Under the pieces are notes generated by a model that saw only the letters and a program-made list of their open reading frames with translations, made no database searches and was not told the origin of the DNA. The position numbers and the translations under genes are program-made. Source: Pseudooceanicola endophyticus (lineage in GTDB: Bacteria > Pseudomonadota > Alphaproteobacteria > Rhodobacterales > Rhodobacteraceae). Taken from it: DNA of 64,000 bases. Of the stretch, positions 50,126 to 58,989 are shown piece by piece (within the stretch, counting starts at the first letter, position 1; the number at the start of each line of letters is the position of its first letter). Where the stretch lies: contig NZ_JAHIAB010000002.1 in assembly GCF_018760365.1 (NCBI RefSeq), positions 124,001-188,000 on the forward strand, written 5' to 3'.

Positions 50126-51691
50126 ATGCCCATGACGCCCCCCGCCAAGCCGATCCTGACCCTGCTGCGCCTGGGCGCCTGCGCCGTTGCGCTGGCCGGC
50201 CCCGCCGCGGCCACGGACCTGGCCGAGCCGCTCGACAACATCCTGCCCCGCGACAAGGACGAGGCCGCCCGGGTGGCCATGGTGACGCGACCGACGCAGG
50301 ATTTCTCGGCCCCCGAGAAATTCGAGCAGAACCCGGCGGGCGCCGCCACCACGCGGGCGCGCAGCGACGCCGATGCCTTCTCGCAAAGCTCGGGCAACAT
50401 GACCTTCGAGCGCGAGCTGGACTTCAAGGTCGGCAATGGCCTGTTCAAGAAGATCTGGGTTTCTGCGCCGTCCTCGACGCTGGCCAGCGACGGGCTGGGC
50501 CCGCTTTACAATGCCCGGGCCTGCCAGCGCTGCCACCTGAAGGACGGGCGCGGCCATCCGCCCGAACCGGGTGCCCCCGACAACGTGTCGATCTTCCTGC
50601 GCATCTCGGTGCCCGCCCATGGCGGCGCGCCGCTTTCCGATATCGAGGCCTTCCTGCAATCGCGCGGCGAGACGCCGGCGCGCACCCGGCCCGATCCGGT
50701 CTACGGCGGGCAGCTACAGGACTTTTCGCTGCCGGGGCTGCCGGCGGAATACCGTCTGGGTGTCACCTGGCAAGAGGTCGAGGTGCCGATGAACGGGGAA
50801 ACCGCCCATCTGCGCCGCCCCGACTGGGAGGCCCTGGAACTGGGCTATGGGCCGCTGGCCGATGGCGCGATGCTGAGCCCGCGCGTGGCGCCGCAGATGA
50901 TCGGCCTGGGCCTGCTGGAGGCGATCCCGACCGAGGACATCCTGGCCCATGCCGATCCCGAGGATCGCGACGGCGACGGCATCTCGGGGCGGGCGCAGAT
51001 CGTGTGGTCCTTCGAGAAGGGCGCGCCGATGCTGGGTCGTTTCGGCTGGAAGGCCGGCGCCCCTTCGGTGCGCGAGCAATCGGCGGCGGCCTTCGCGGGC
51101 GACATTGGCATTTCCACCCCGATCTTCCGCGCGCCCTCGGGCGATTGCACCACGGCGCAGGCGCTCTGCATTGCCGCGCCCGACGGCAGCGACCCCGACA
51201 CCGGCGCCGAGATCGACGCCACCGGCCTGGACCTGGTGACCTTCTACAGCCGCAACCTGGCGGTGCCGGAACGCCGCTACGTCGATGCCCAGGACGTGCT
51301 GCGCGGCAAGCGGATCTTCTCGGAGGCGAACTGCACCGGCTGCCACGTGCCGAAATTCGTCACCAACCGGCTGGATGGCCAGCCGGAACAAAGCTTTCAG
51401 CTGATCTGGCCCTATACCGACCTTCTGCTGCACGACATGGGCGAGGGGCTGGCCGACAACCGCCCCGAGGGGCGCGCCTCGGGCACTGAATGGAAGACCC
51501 CGCCGCTCTGGGGGATCGGGCTGACGCCGCAGGTCAACGGCCACAGCTACTACCTGCACGACGGGCGCGCGCGCTCGCTGCTGGAGGCGGTGCTCTGGCA
51601 TGGCGGAGAGGCGGCCGCCGCCCGGGATCATGTCGTGGCCCTTGAACCCGAAGACCGCGCCGCCCTGATTGCCTTCCTGGAGAGCCTCTGA
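50126..51691 (+). CDS. Di-haem oxidoreductase (thiol oxidoreductase-like, DUF1111)
   Basis: The product is 521 residues. The signal peptide (residues 1-30, ending GPAAAT) targets the periplasm. Two c-type haem sites are clear: CQRCH (Cys133-His137) and CTGCH (Cys403-His407). The DUF1111 core includes DPEDRDGDGISGR (about residue 275), likely binding calcium. Proteins of this family accompany imelysins in many proteobacteria and are thought to handle electrons during periplasmic iron oxidation or reduction. It overlaps the second imelysin gene by one base (TGATG). Confidence 0.9.
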   Translation: MPMTPPAKPILTLLRLGACAVALAGPAAATDLAEPLDNILPRDKDEAARVAMVTRPTQDFSAPEKFEQNPAGAATTRARSDADAFSQSSGNMTFERELDFKVGNGLFKKIWVSAPSSTLASDGLGPLYNARACQRCHLKDGRGHPPEPGAPDNVSIFLRISVPAHGGAPLSDIEAFLQSRGETPARTRPDPVYGGQLQDFSLPGLPAEYRLGVTWQEVEVPMNGETAHLRRPDWEALELGYGPLADGAMLSPRVAPQMIGLGLLEAIPTEDILAHADPEDRDGDGISGRAQIVWSFEKGAPMLGRFGWKAGAPSVREQSAAAFAGDIGISTPIFRAPSGDCTTAQALCIAAPDGSDPDTGAEIDATGLDLVTFYSRNLAVPERRYVDAQDVLRGKRIFSEANCTGCHVPKFVTNRLDGQPEQSFQLIWPYTDLLLHDMGEGLADNRPEGRASGTEWKTPPLWGIGLTPQVNGHSYYLHDGRARSLLEAVLWHGGEAAAARDHVVALEPEDRAALIAFLESL

Positions 51692-52680
51692 TGATCAAAG
51701 CCCTGCCCATCGCCGCCCTCTGCCTGTTGCCGCTGGGCGCCGCCGCCGGTGTCCCCGAGGTGATCGCGCGCGACATCCTGCCCGGCACCGCCGGCTTCGC
51801 CGAAGCCACGCAGGCGCTGTCCGAGGCCTCGGACCGGGACTGTACCATGCCCGCCATGGCCGCCCCCTACGGCGCCGCCTTCGATGCCTGGCTGGCCATT
51901 GCCCATCTGCGCTTTGGCCCGCTGGAAGAGGCCGGGCGCGACCGCGCCATCGCCTTCTGGCCCGATGCCAAGGGGTTCACGCCGCGGATGCTGACGGGGC
52001 TGATCGCCGATCAGGATCCTGTGGTCGCAACGCCCGAGGGCTTTGCCGAGGTCTCGGTCGCCGCGCGGGGCCTCTTCGCGCTGGAGCGGATGCTGTATGA
52101 TCCTCAGTTCGCCTATGGCCCCGACAGCTACGGCTGCGCGCTGACCCGGGCGATTTCCCACGATCTGGCCCGCATGGCCGGGGCCATCGATACGGAATGG
52201 CGCGACAGCCAGGCCGGGCTGATGCGCGACGCCGGCGCGCCCGGCAATACCGCCTACCTGTCGCCGGACGAGGCCGCCCGCCAGCTTTACACCGCGCTCC
52301 TCTCGGGGCTGGAATTCAATGCCGATGGTCGTCTGGGCCGCCCGCTGGGCAGTTTCGACGATCCCCGCCCCGAACGCGCCGAGGCCCGCCGATCCGAGCG
52401 GTCGCGCCGCAATCTGGTGCTGTCGCTGCAGGCGCTCCATGGGCTGGCGCGCGATCTGGCCGGGGCCGACATTCCGCTGACGGATGCGGCCTTCGAAAGT
52501 GCCATCGCCCGCGCCGAGGCCCTGGAGGATCCGTCCTTCGCGGATGCCGCCGATCCTTCCGGCCGCCTCAAGATCGAGATCGTGCAGCAGCGCGTTCAGG
52601 CCGTGCGCCGCGCCGTGGAGGGCGAGATCGGCCCGATCCTGGGCGTTGGTGCCGGGTTCAATTCCGCCGACGGAGACTGA
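51691..52680 (+). CDS. Second imelysin-family protein with altered active motif
   Basis: The product is 329 residues. The signal peptide ends near AAAG (residue 20). It has the imelysin helical pattern, but the GxHxxE site reads GLFALE (about residue 127), with Phe in place of His. Two Cys residues (about 51 and 150) may form a disulfide. It lies between the di-haem protein and the DUF1513 gene with a one-base overlap and 11-base gap, so the three form one operon. It probably binds rather than cleaves. Confidence 0.85.
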   Translation: MIKALPIAALCLLPLGAAAGVPEVIARDILPGTAGFAEATQALSEASDRDCTMPAMAAPYGAAFDAWLAIAHLRFGPLEEAGRDRAIAFWPDAKGFTPRMLTGLIADQDPVVATPEGFAEVSVAARGLFALERMLYDPQFAYGPDSYGCALTRAISHDLARMAGAIDTEWRDSQAGLMRDAGAPGNTAYLSPDEAARQLYTALLSGLEFNADGRLGRPLGSFDDPRPERAEARRSERSRRNLVLSLQALHGLARDLAGADIPLTDAAFESAIARAEALEDPSFADAADPSGRLKIEIVQQRVQAVRRAVEGEIGPILGVGAGFNSADGD

Positions 52681-52691
52681 GGAGACCGCCG

Positions 52692-53768
52692 ATGACCACC
52701 TCCCGCCGTGCCTTCATGGCCTCGCTTGCCGCCTCTCTGGCCGTGCCGCGCCTCAGCTGGGCCGATGCCGGCAGCCCCGCCTATCTGGCGGCGGCACGCG
52801 AACCGGATGGGGGCTATGCGCTGTTCGGGCTGAGTGCGACGGGGCAGGACCTGTTCCGCGTGCCGCTGCCCGGGCGCGGCCATGCCGGTGCCGCCCATCC
52901 CGATCGCCCCGAGGCCGTGGCCTTCGCCCGCCGTCCCGGCACCTTCGGGCTGGTGATCGACTGCGTCAGCGGACAGGTGGACAAGGTGCTGCAAAGCCCG
53001 CCGGGACGGCATTTCATGGGTCATGGCACCTTCCTTGCGGGCGGCGACATCCTGGTCACGCCCGAGAATGAATACGAGACCCCCTCGGGCGTGCTGGGCC
53101 TGTGGTCGCGCCGCCAGGGCTACCGCCGGATCGGAGAGATCCCGACCCACGGCATCGGCCCGCACGAGGTGCTGCAGATCTCCGAAAACGTTCTGGTGGT
53201 CGCCAATGGCGGCATCCGGACCCATCCGGCGCAGGGCCGCGACAAGCTGAACCTGCCGACCATGCGGCCCAGCCTTGCCTATGTCGATCTGGACGGGCGC
53301 CTGCTGGATCAGGTCGTTCTGGCGCCCGAGCTGCACCACAATTCGATCCGCCATCTTTCGCTGGGGCAGGGCGGCCAGGTCGCCTTCGCCATGCAATGGG
53401 AGGGCGACGTGATGGAGAGCGTGCCGCTTCTGGGGCTGCACCGGCTGGGTCAGGGCGCCCCGCTTCTGGCGCAGGCCGATCTGGCCGAACAGCTGGCAAT
53501 GAAGGGCTATGCCGGTTCCGTCGCCTTCTCGGGCGATGGCCGCCGCGTCGCCATCACCTCGCCCCGGGGTGGGCGGCTGCATGTCTTCGATGCCGCCGGA
53601 GGGTTCCTGGAAAGCCACCGGCGCGGCGATATCTGCGGTCTGGCGCGGGCGCCGGGCGGGTTCTTCGCCACCGACGGGCAGGGTGGTGTCTGGCAGGCGG
53701 GGCGGGGCGGTTTCGTGCCGCAGGCGGGGGCGGATCGCAACTGGGACAATCACGTCGTCGCCCTCTAG
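52692..53768 (+). CDS. DUF1513 periplasmic beta-propeller-like protein
   Basis: The product is 358 residues. The N-terminal SRRAFMASLAASLAVPRLSWADA looks like a Tat signal. The rest consists of repeated beta blades with G-rich turns (for example HFMGHGTFLAGGDILVTPEN, HGIGPHEVLQ, HNSIRHLSLGQGG), as in DUF1513 proteins. Several His residues in GHG, GPHEV and ELHHNSIRH could bind metal. The family is found with imelysin and DUF1111 genes in iron-repressed operons; its function is undetermined. GGAGA precedes the ATG. Confidence 0.85.
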   Translation: MTTSRRAFMASLAASLAVPRLSWADAGSPAYLAAAREPDGGYALFGLSATGQDLFRVPLPGRGHAGAAHPDRPEAVAFARRPGTFGLVIDCVSGQVDKVLQSPPGRHFMGHGTFLAGGDILVTPENEYETPSGVLGLWSRRQGYRRIGEIPTHGIGPHEVLQISENVLVVANGGIRTHPAQGRDKLNLPTMRPSLAYVDLDGRLLDQVVLAPELHHNSIRHLSLGQGGQVAFAMQWEGDVMESVPLLGLHRLGQGAPLLAQADLAEQLAMKGYAGSVAFSGDGRRVAITSPRGGRLHVFDAAGGFLESHRRGDICGLARAPGGFFATDGQGGVWQAGRGGFVPQAGADRNWDNHVVAL

Positions 53769-53952
53769 CGCGCGAATCCGTTGATCGTCCCGCCGCCCCG
53801 CGCTAACCGAAAGAGGAGGGCCGCGCGACGATGGCGTCGATCGCATGAACCGGCCCCCGCGCCCGCTGGGGCGCGCCTGCTGTCCTGCACGCCCGGACGT
53901 CATGCCGGGGGCTGACGTTCCGCTTCCCGGCTTCGGACGAGGAAGACCGATC

Positions 53953-55179
53953 ATGACGACACTGGACCCCGCACGGGCCGCCCGGCCCGAGACCTTCACC
54001 AGCCACAACGGCGCCAAGGCCCCGCTGCCCTTCAGCCCCGCCGAATATGCCCGCCGCCTTGCCGCCCTGCGCGCCCTGATGGCGGAACGCGACATTCCCG
54101 CGGTCCTGCTGACCTCGATGCACAACATCGCCTATTACAGCGGGTTTCTCTACTGTTCCTTCGGGCGCAGCTATGCCTGCGTGGTGACGCAGACGGCCTG
54201 CACCACGGTTTCGGCCAATATCGACGCCGGCCAGCCCTGGCGCCGCTCGCAGGGCGAAAACGTCATCTACACCGACTGGCGGCGCGACAACTTCTGGCGC
54301 GCGGTCGAAGGCCTGGTGGGCCGCCCGGGGCGGATCGGGGTCGAGGGTGATCACCTGACCCTGGCGCAGCGCGGCAAGCTGGCGGAGTTCCTGGGCGATC
54401 CCGAGATCCCCGACATCGCCCCCGCCGTCATGGCGCTGCGGATGCTGAAATCCCCCGAGGAGATCGCGCTGATCACCGAAGGGGCGCGCATCGCCGATCT
54501 GGGCGGCGCGGCGATCCGCGACGCCATCCGCCCCGCCACCCGAGAGATCGACGTCGCCATGGCAGGCCGCAACGCGATGGAGCTTGAGATCGCCCGCGCC
54601 CACCCCCAGAGCGAGCTGCGCGACACCTGGGTCTGGTTCCAGTCGGGGCTGAACACCGACGGGGCGCACAACCCCGTCACCACCCGCGCGCTGGCGCCGG
54701 GCGACATCCTGTCGCTGAACTGCTTTCCGATGATCTCGGGCTATTACACGGCGCTGGAGCGCACGCTGTTCCTGGGCGAACCCGATGCGGCATCGCTGCG
54801 GATCTGGCAGGCCAATGTCGCCACCCATGAGCTGGGCCTGTCGCTGATCCGCCCCGGCATCTCCTGCGCGCAGATCTGCGACGAGCTGAACCGCTTCCTG
54901 GCGCAGGAGGGGCTGCTGCAGTATCGCTCCTTCGGCTATGGCCACAGCTTCGGCATCCTCAGCCATTACTACGGGCGCGAGGCCGGGCTGGAGCTGCGCG
55001 AGGATATCGACACGGTGCTGGAACCGGGCATGGTCGTCTCGATGGAGCCGATGCTCTGGATCCCCGAGGGTCTTCCGGGCGCCGGTGGCTACCGCGAACA
55101 TGACATCCTCGTGGTGACGCCGGAGGGCGCCCGCAACATCACGGGCTTCCCCTTCGGTCCGCAGGCCAATATCCTCTGA
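53953..55179 (+). CDS. Creatinase (creatine amidinohydrolase)
   Basis: The product is 408 residues, matching the length of Pseudomonas creatinase, and the pita-bread fold blocks are near-identical: YYSGFLYCSFGRSYA (about residue 55), NTDGAHNPVTTRAL (about residue 234, with the catalytic histidine), GDILSLNCFPMISGYYTALERTLF, FGYGHSFGILSHYYGREAGLEL and DIDTVLEPGMVVSMEP. It hydrolyses creatine to sarcosine and urea without a metal. The start at 53953 follows GAGGA. It is convergent with a TetR gene and near hydantoinase genes, suggesting a creatine/creatinine catabolic region. Confidence 0.95.
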   Translation: MTTLDPARAARPETFTSHNGAKAPLPFSPAEYARRLAALRALMAERDIPAVLLTSMHNIAYYSGFLYCSFGRSYACVVTQTACTTVSANIDAGQPWRRSQGENVIYTDWRRDNFWRAVEGLVGRPGRIGVEGDHLTLAQRGKLAEFLGDPEIPDIAPAVMALRMLKSPEEIALITEGARIADLGGAAIRDAIRPATREIDVAMAGRNAMELEIARAHPQSELRDTWVWFQSGLNTDGAHNPVTTRALAPGDILSLNCFPMISGYYTALERTLFLGEPDAASLRIWQANVATHELGLSLIRPGISCAQICDELNRFLAQEGLLQYRSFGYGHSFGILSHYYGREAGLELREDIDTVLEPGMVVSMEPMLWIPEGLPGAGGYREHDILVVTPEGARNITGFPFGPQANIL

Positions 55180-55189
55180 AACGCCGGTC

Positions 55190-55819
55190 TCAGCCCGCCA
55201 TCTTGCCGGCGGCGGGCTGGGCCAGGCCGAACAGCACGGTCTCCATCAGGCTGCGTGCCACCACCGGGATCTCGGCCTCCGAGAATTCCTGGTCATAGGC
55301 AATCACCCAGTTGACCGCGCCGGTCAGGAACCAGGACAGCGCATGTGGGTCCATCCGGCGCAGGCTGCCCTCGTCCATGGCGCGCCCCAGCAGGGCGCCC
55401 AGGTACGCTTCCAGGGCCTGCTTGCGGGTCTCCAGCTGCTGCTGCATTCGTTGCGGCAGGGCGCGCAGGTTCTGGGGCGACAGGAAGCAGCCGGCCTCGG
55501 TGGCGGCGCATTCCATGAACTGCTCGAAGAAATGGCAGAAGCGTTCATAGGCGCTGCCGCCGCGTTTCTCCGCGCTTTGCCGGGCGGTCTCGCCGCAGGC
55601 CAGCGTCAGCGAAAGGCATTCGTAAAGCAGCTCTTCCTTGTTGCGGAAGTAGTAGTAAAGCGCGGTCTTGGTCACGCCGATCCGCTCGGCGATCTCGTCG
55701 AGCGAGGCGGCATGATAACCGCGTTCGTTGAACAGGCGGGCAGCGACACGCAGCGCGGCGCGGCGTTTCTGCTCCCGCATTTCCTCTCTCGAGGCGACGG
55801 CACCGTTCCAGTTGGCCAT
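55190..55819 (-). CDS. TetR/AcrR family transcriptional regulator
   Basis: The product is 209 residues. The helix-turn-helix is EIAERIGVTKTALYYYFRNKEEL (about residues 36-58). The C-terminal ligand domain resembles those of regulators of acyl-CoA or amine catabolism. It is convergent with creatinase (10 bases between the stops) and followed upstream by nitronate monooxygenase on the same strand; its target is unknown. The start at 55819 (MANWNGAVAS) has AGAGAGGA upstream. Confidence 0.88.
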   Translation of the reverse strand: MANWNGAVASREEMREQKRRAALRVAARLFNERGYHAASLDEIAERIGVTKTALYYYFRNKEELLYECLSLTLACGETARQSAEKRGGSAYERFCHFFEQFMECAATEAGCFLSPQNLRALPQRMQQQLETRKQALEAYLGALLGRAMDEGSLRRMDPHALSWFLTGAVNWVIAYDQEFSEAEIPVVARSLMETVLFGLAQPAAGKMAG

Positions 55820-55949
55820 GGCGTCCTCTCTTTCTGCAAGGGGGCAGACAGCCCCCGGTTGCAAATAGAACCCTGTCCCCGCGGCCAAGGTTCCGGACCC
55901 GCCGGACAGCAGGCGAAGCCACGCCGATGTGACTGCCGTTCCCGGGCGC

Positions 55950-56009
55950 TTCATCTTTCCGAAAATATGCCGGGGGAGGCGGCCGCAGGCCGACGGGGGC
56001 AGAGCCCCC
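55950..56009 (-). repeat. Modular palindromic repeat, copy 9
   Basis: TTCATCTTTCCGAAAATATG, then CCGGGGG, then the CGGCC-GCA-GGCCG hairpin, then GGGGGCAGAGCCCCC. It lies between the TetR start and the nitronate monooxygenase stop. Confidence 0.9.
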
Positions 56010-56017
56010 GCGCGCGC

Positions 56018-56992
56018 TCAGTCGGCGCTGACACCGGCCAGCGCCGCCAGCCGCGCCTGGGCGCCGCGGAACTCCGCTTCCAGCCGCGCGACCACCTCGG
56101 CGGCGGGCCGGATCTGCTTGACGGCGCCAATGCCCTGGCCCGAGCCCCAGATATCGGCCCAGGTCCGGGGCTTGTCGCTGCCGAAATCCATCGCGCCCCG
56201 GTCCAGCAGTGCCGGATCCAGGCCGGCCCGCAGCACCGAGGGACGCAGGTAATTGCCCATCACCCCGGTGAAGGCATCCGAGGACAGGATGTCCTCGGCG
56301 CCGCAGTCCAGGATCATCCGCTTGTAGCTCTCCTCGGCGCGGGCCTCCTCGGTGGCGATGAAGACCGAGCCGGCATAGCCCCCGTCCGCCCCGAGCGCGA
56401 GCGCCGCCAGCAGGCTTTCCCCGCGCGCAATGGCGCCCGACAGGAACAGCGGTCCGTCGAACCAGTCCCGGATCTCGCGGATCAGCGCGAAAGGGTTCTG
56501 GGCGCCGGCATGGCCGCCGGCTCCGGCCGCGACCGCGATCAGCCCGTCGGCGCCCTTGTCGATGGCCTTGTGCGCGAAGCGGTCGGTGGTCACGTCATGC
56601 AGCACGATGCCGCCCGCCGCATGGGCCGCCTCGTTGACCTCCGCCCGCGCCCCGAGCGAGGTGATCCAGACCGGCACCTCGTGACGGGCGCAGATCTCCA
56701 CGTCGCGCTCCAGCCGGGTGTTGGAACGATGGACGATTTGGTTCACCGCGAAGGGGGCGGCCGGATGGTCCGGGTTGGCCTGGTTGTGCCGGTCGAGCTC
56801 TTCGCGAATGCGGGTCAGCCAGCGGTCGAGCGCGACAGGCTCGCCCGGCGCCTCGCGGGCATTGAGAGCGGGGAAGGCTCCGACGATGCCGGCCTTGCAC
56901 TGGGCGATGACCAGCTCGGGGCCGGAGACGAGAAACAGCGGGCTGCCGATCAGCGGCAGTCGGAGATGGCTCAGGACGGCGGGCAGGGCCAT
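56018..56992 (-). CDS. Nitronate monooxygenase-family FMN protein
   Basis: The product is 324 residues. The TIM-barrel FMN protein has LRLPLIGSPLFLVSGPEL at the start, the GADGLIAVAAGAGGHAG phosphate/FMN loop (about residues 145-161), and GAIARGESLLAALALGADGGYAGSVF (about residues 180-205). The family oxidises nitronates such as propionate-3-nitronate; close relatives are 2-nitropropane dioxygenases and enoyl reductases. The actual substrate is unknown. The start at 56992 follows AAGGAG. Its upstream side carries a modular repeat. Confidence 0.88.
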   Translation of the reverse strand: MALPAVLSHLRLPLIGSPLFLVSGPELVIAQCKAGIVGAFPALNAREAPGEPVALDRWLTRIREELDRHNQANPDHPAAPFAVNQIVHRSNTRLERDVEICARHEVPVWITSLGARAEVNEAAHAAGGIVLHDVTTDRFAHKAIDKGADGLIAVAAGAGGHAGAQNPFALIREIRDWFDGPLFLSGAIARGESLLAALALGADGGYAGSVFIATEEARAEESYKRMILDCGAEDILSSDAFTGVMGNYLRPSVLRAGLDPALLDRGAMDFGSDKPRTWADIWGSGQGIGAVKQIRPAAEVVARLEAEFRGAQARLAALAGVSAD

Positions 56993-57074
56993 GGCGGTCT
57001 CCTTGCGTTGACGTCGGGGAGATGTGCCATTTTTGCGCGCCGAAGTCATCCGCTTCGTTGCGTCAGAGGGAGCT

Positions 57075-57175
57075 GGGGGCTCTGCCCCCGTCTCCTGCGG
57101 AGACTCCCCCGGGATATTTTCGGCCAGATGATGAAGAGCGCCTGCTCCCTGTCATCTGGCCATAAATATCCCCGC
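57075..57175. repeat. Modular palindromic repeat, copy 10 plus an inverted tail
   Basis: Forward copy: GGGGGCTCTGCCCCC, GTCTCC-TGC-GGAGAC, CCCCCGGGATATTTTCGGCC and AGATGA (57075-57132). Then an inverted tail GTCATCTGGCCATAAATATCC (57150-57175). It is nearly identical to the copy at 15936. Confidence 0.9.
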
Positions 57176-57197
57176 CGGAGGCACCTTTTCTGAGGGT

Positions 57198-58934
57198 TCA
57201 CCCTTGGCGGAGCTGCCGGGTCTTCGCGTCATCCGCTGTGCCGTCGGCAGCGAGGGCCACGCCGAAGAGATGGCGTGCCTCGTCGGTGGAGTAGCGTCCG
57301 AGGCGGACATCTTCGGCCACCGCTTCGGGTGGGCGCGCGAGGGGATCGCCGTAGCCACCGCCGCCGGGGGTGCGGACGTGGACGATGTCTCCGGGGGCCA
57401 GCGGGATGTCCTGCTCCTTCGAGAGATGGTCGGGGATGTGCACCGTGTCGCCGCGCCGGACGCGGACCTGGTTTGGCGCACCGTCGCGGCCGCCGAGGGC
57501 GCCGAGCGGGCCGTCACGGCCATGGTCCATCACGAAGCTGGCGCGTGCCGCGCCGCGCCGAAGCTGCAGCGCGTAGTCGAGGCCGAAGCCGCCGCGGTGG
57601 CGGCCGGCGCCGCCCGAGCCTTCGTGCAGCGCATAGTGCAGGTAGAGGACCGGGAAGCGGGCCTCCATGATCTCGACCGGGGGGGCCTTGGAGATGCCGA
57701 TGGTCGAGCAGCCGTTGGCCAGCCCGTCGTGATCGGCATTGCCGCCGTAGCCGCCGCCCGAGAGCTGGTACATCACGTAATCGGCGTCGGTTTCGGGATC
57801 ATGGCCGCCGAGGGCGAAGTTGCCCGAGGTGCCCGCCGGGGCCGCCGTGACGCGCGCGGGCAGGGCCGGGGCGAGGGCCGCGAAGACGGCTTCGGCGATG
57901 CGCTGGCTGACCTCGGCGGCGCAGCCCGAGACGGGGCGGGGGTAGTGCGCATCAAGGAAGGTGCCTTCGATCCCGGTGATGTCCAGCGGCTCGAAGGCGC
58001 CGGCGGAGATCGGCACCTCGGGGAAGATGTGGCGCATGGCGAGGTAGACCGACGACAGCGTCGTCGCGCGGACCGAGTTCATCGGGCCCGTGCAGGGCGC
58101 CGAGGAGCCGGTGAAATCGAAGCGGAGCCGGTCGCCGGTGCGGGTGACGGCCAGGCGGATTTCCAGCGGAGCATTGACCACGCCGTCGCTGTCGATCCAG
58201 GCGGAGGCGCCGTGGCGGCCTTCGGGGATTTCCGAGAGGAAGGCGCGCATCTGGGTGGCGGAGCGGGCGTGCAGTTCCGCGATGGCCTGTTCGACCGTAT
58301 CGTCTCCGTAGCGGTCGAGTAGCTGGTCGAGCCGCGCGGCGCCGGTCTTCAGCGCGGCAGACTGGGCCTGTACATCGCCGATGCGCTGATCGGCGACGCG
58401 GATGTTGGAGCAGATGATCTGCCAGATTTCCTGATCCAGCACGCCCTTCTTGAAGAGCTTCACCGGCGGCAGGCGCAGGCCCTCCTGTTCGACGGAGGTC
58501 GCGGAGGCCGAGAAGCCGCCGGGCACCGCGCCGCCGGTATCGGGCCAGTGCCCGGTGTTGGAGAGCCAGCAGAACAGCTTGTCGCCCCGGTAGTAGGGCC
58601 GCGCAAAGCGCACGTCCATCAGGTGGGTGCCGCCCAGGTAGGGATCGTTGACGATGTAGATGTCGTCGGGTTCCGGCGCGGCGGTGATCCCGGAGTTGAT
58701 CCGTTCGATCAGCTGGCGGGTGCTGTCCTGCATGGTGCCGACGAAGACCGGAAGACCTTGGGCGCCCTGTGCGATCAGCGCGCCGTCACTGGCCGCATAG
58801 ATGCCGTCGGAGCGGTCGTTGGCCTCGGCGATGACGGGCGAGAAGGCGGCGCGGGAAAAGGCCAGGTCCATCTCGTCGCAGACCTGCTGGAGACCGGCCT
58901 GGATGACCGAGAGGGTAATGGGATCAAGGCTCAT
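57198..58934 (-). CDS. Hydantoinase B / oxoprolinase-family subunit
   Basis: The product is 578 residues. Family blocks: EMDLAFSRAAFSPVIAEANDRSDGIY (about residues 20-45), NDPYLGGTHLMDVRFARP (about residue 92) and GSGGAGRHRGGFG near residue 425, with the glycine-rich TPGGGGYGDPLARP toward the end. It works with HyuA in ATP-dependent ring opening of hydantoin-type compounds (N-methylhydantoin, hydantoins, 5-oxoproline) or in acetone/acetophenone carboxylases. With creatinase nearby, N-methylhydantoin is an attractive but unproven substrate. It follows hyuA by 55 bases. Confidence 0.9.
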   Translation of the reverse strand: MSLDPITLSVIQAGLQQVCDEMDLAFSRAAFSPVIAEANDRSDGIYAASDGALIAQGAQGLPVFVGTMQDSTRQLIERINSGITAAPEPDDIYIVNDPYLGGTHLMDVRFARPYYRGDKLFCWLSNTGHWPDTGGAVPGGFSASATSVEQEGLRLPPVKLFKKGVLDQEIWQIICSNIRVADQRIGDVQAQSAALKTGAARLDQLLDRYGDDTVEQAIAELHARSATQMRAFLSEIPEGRHGASAWIDSDGVVNAPLEIRLAVTRTGDRLRFDFTGSSAPCTGPMNSVRATTLSSVYLAMRHIFPEVPISAGAFEPLDITGIEGTFLDAHYPRPVSGCAAEVSQRIAEAVFAALAPALPARVTAAPAGTSGNFALGGHDPETDADYVMYQLSGGGYGGNADHDGLANGCSTIGISKAPPVEIMEARFPVLYLHYALHEGSGGAGRHRGGFGLDYALQLRRGAARASFVMDHGRDGPLGALGGRDGAPNQVRVRRGDTVHIPDHLSKEQDIPLAPGDIVHVRTPGGGGYGDPLARPPEAVAEDVRLGRYSTDEARHLFGVALAADGTADDAKTRQLRQG

Positions 58935-58964
58935 GCGGGGGTCTCCCGGTGGAGGGGGTGGCAT

Positions 58965-58985
58965 GCATATTTGGGGAAAGATGAA
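58965..58985 (+). repeat. Modular palindromic repeat, partial copy 11
   Basis: Only the tail GCATATTTGGGGAAAGATGAA is kept, between the hyuA stop and the hyuB start. Being inside an operon it is transcribed as its complement. Confidence 0.75.
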
Positions 58986-58989
58986 CGGA

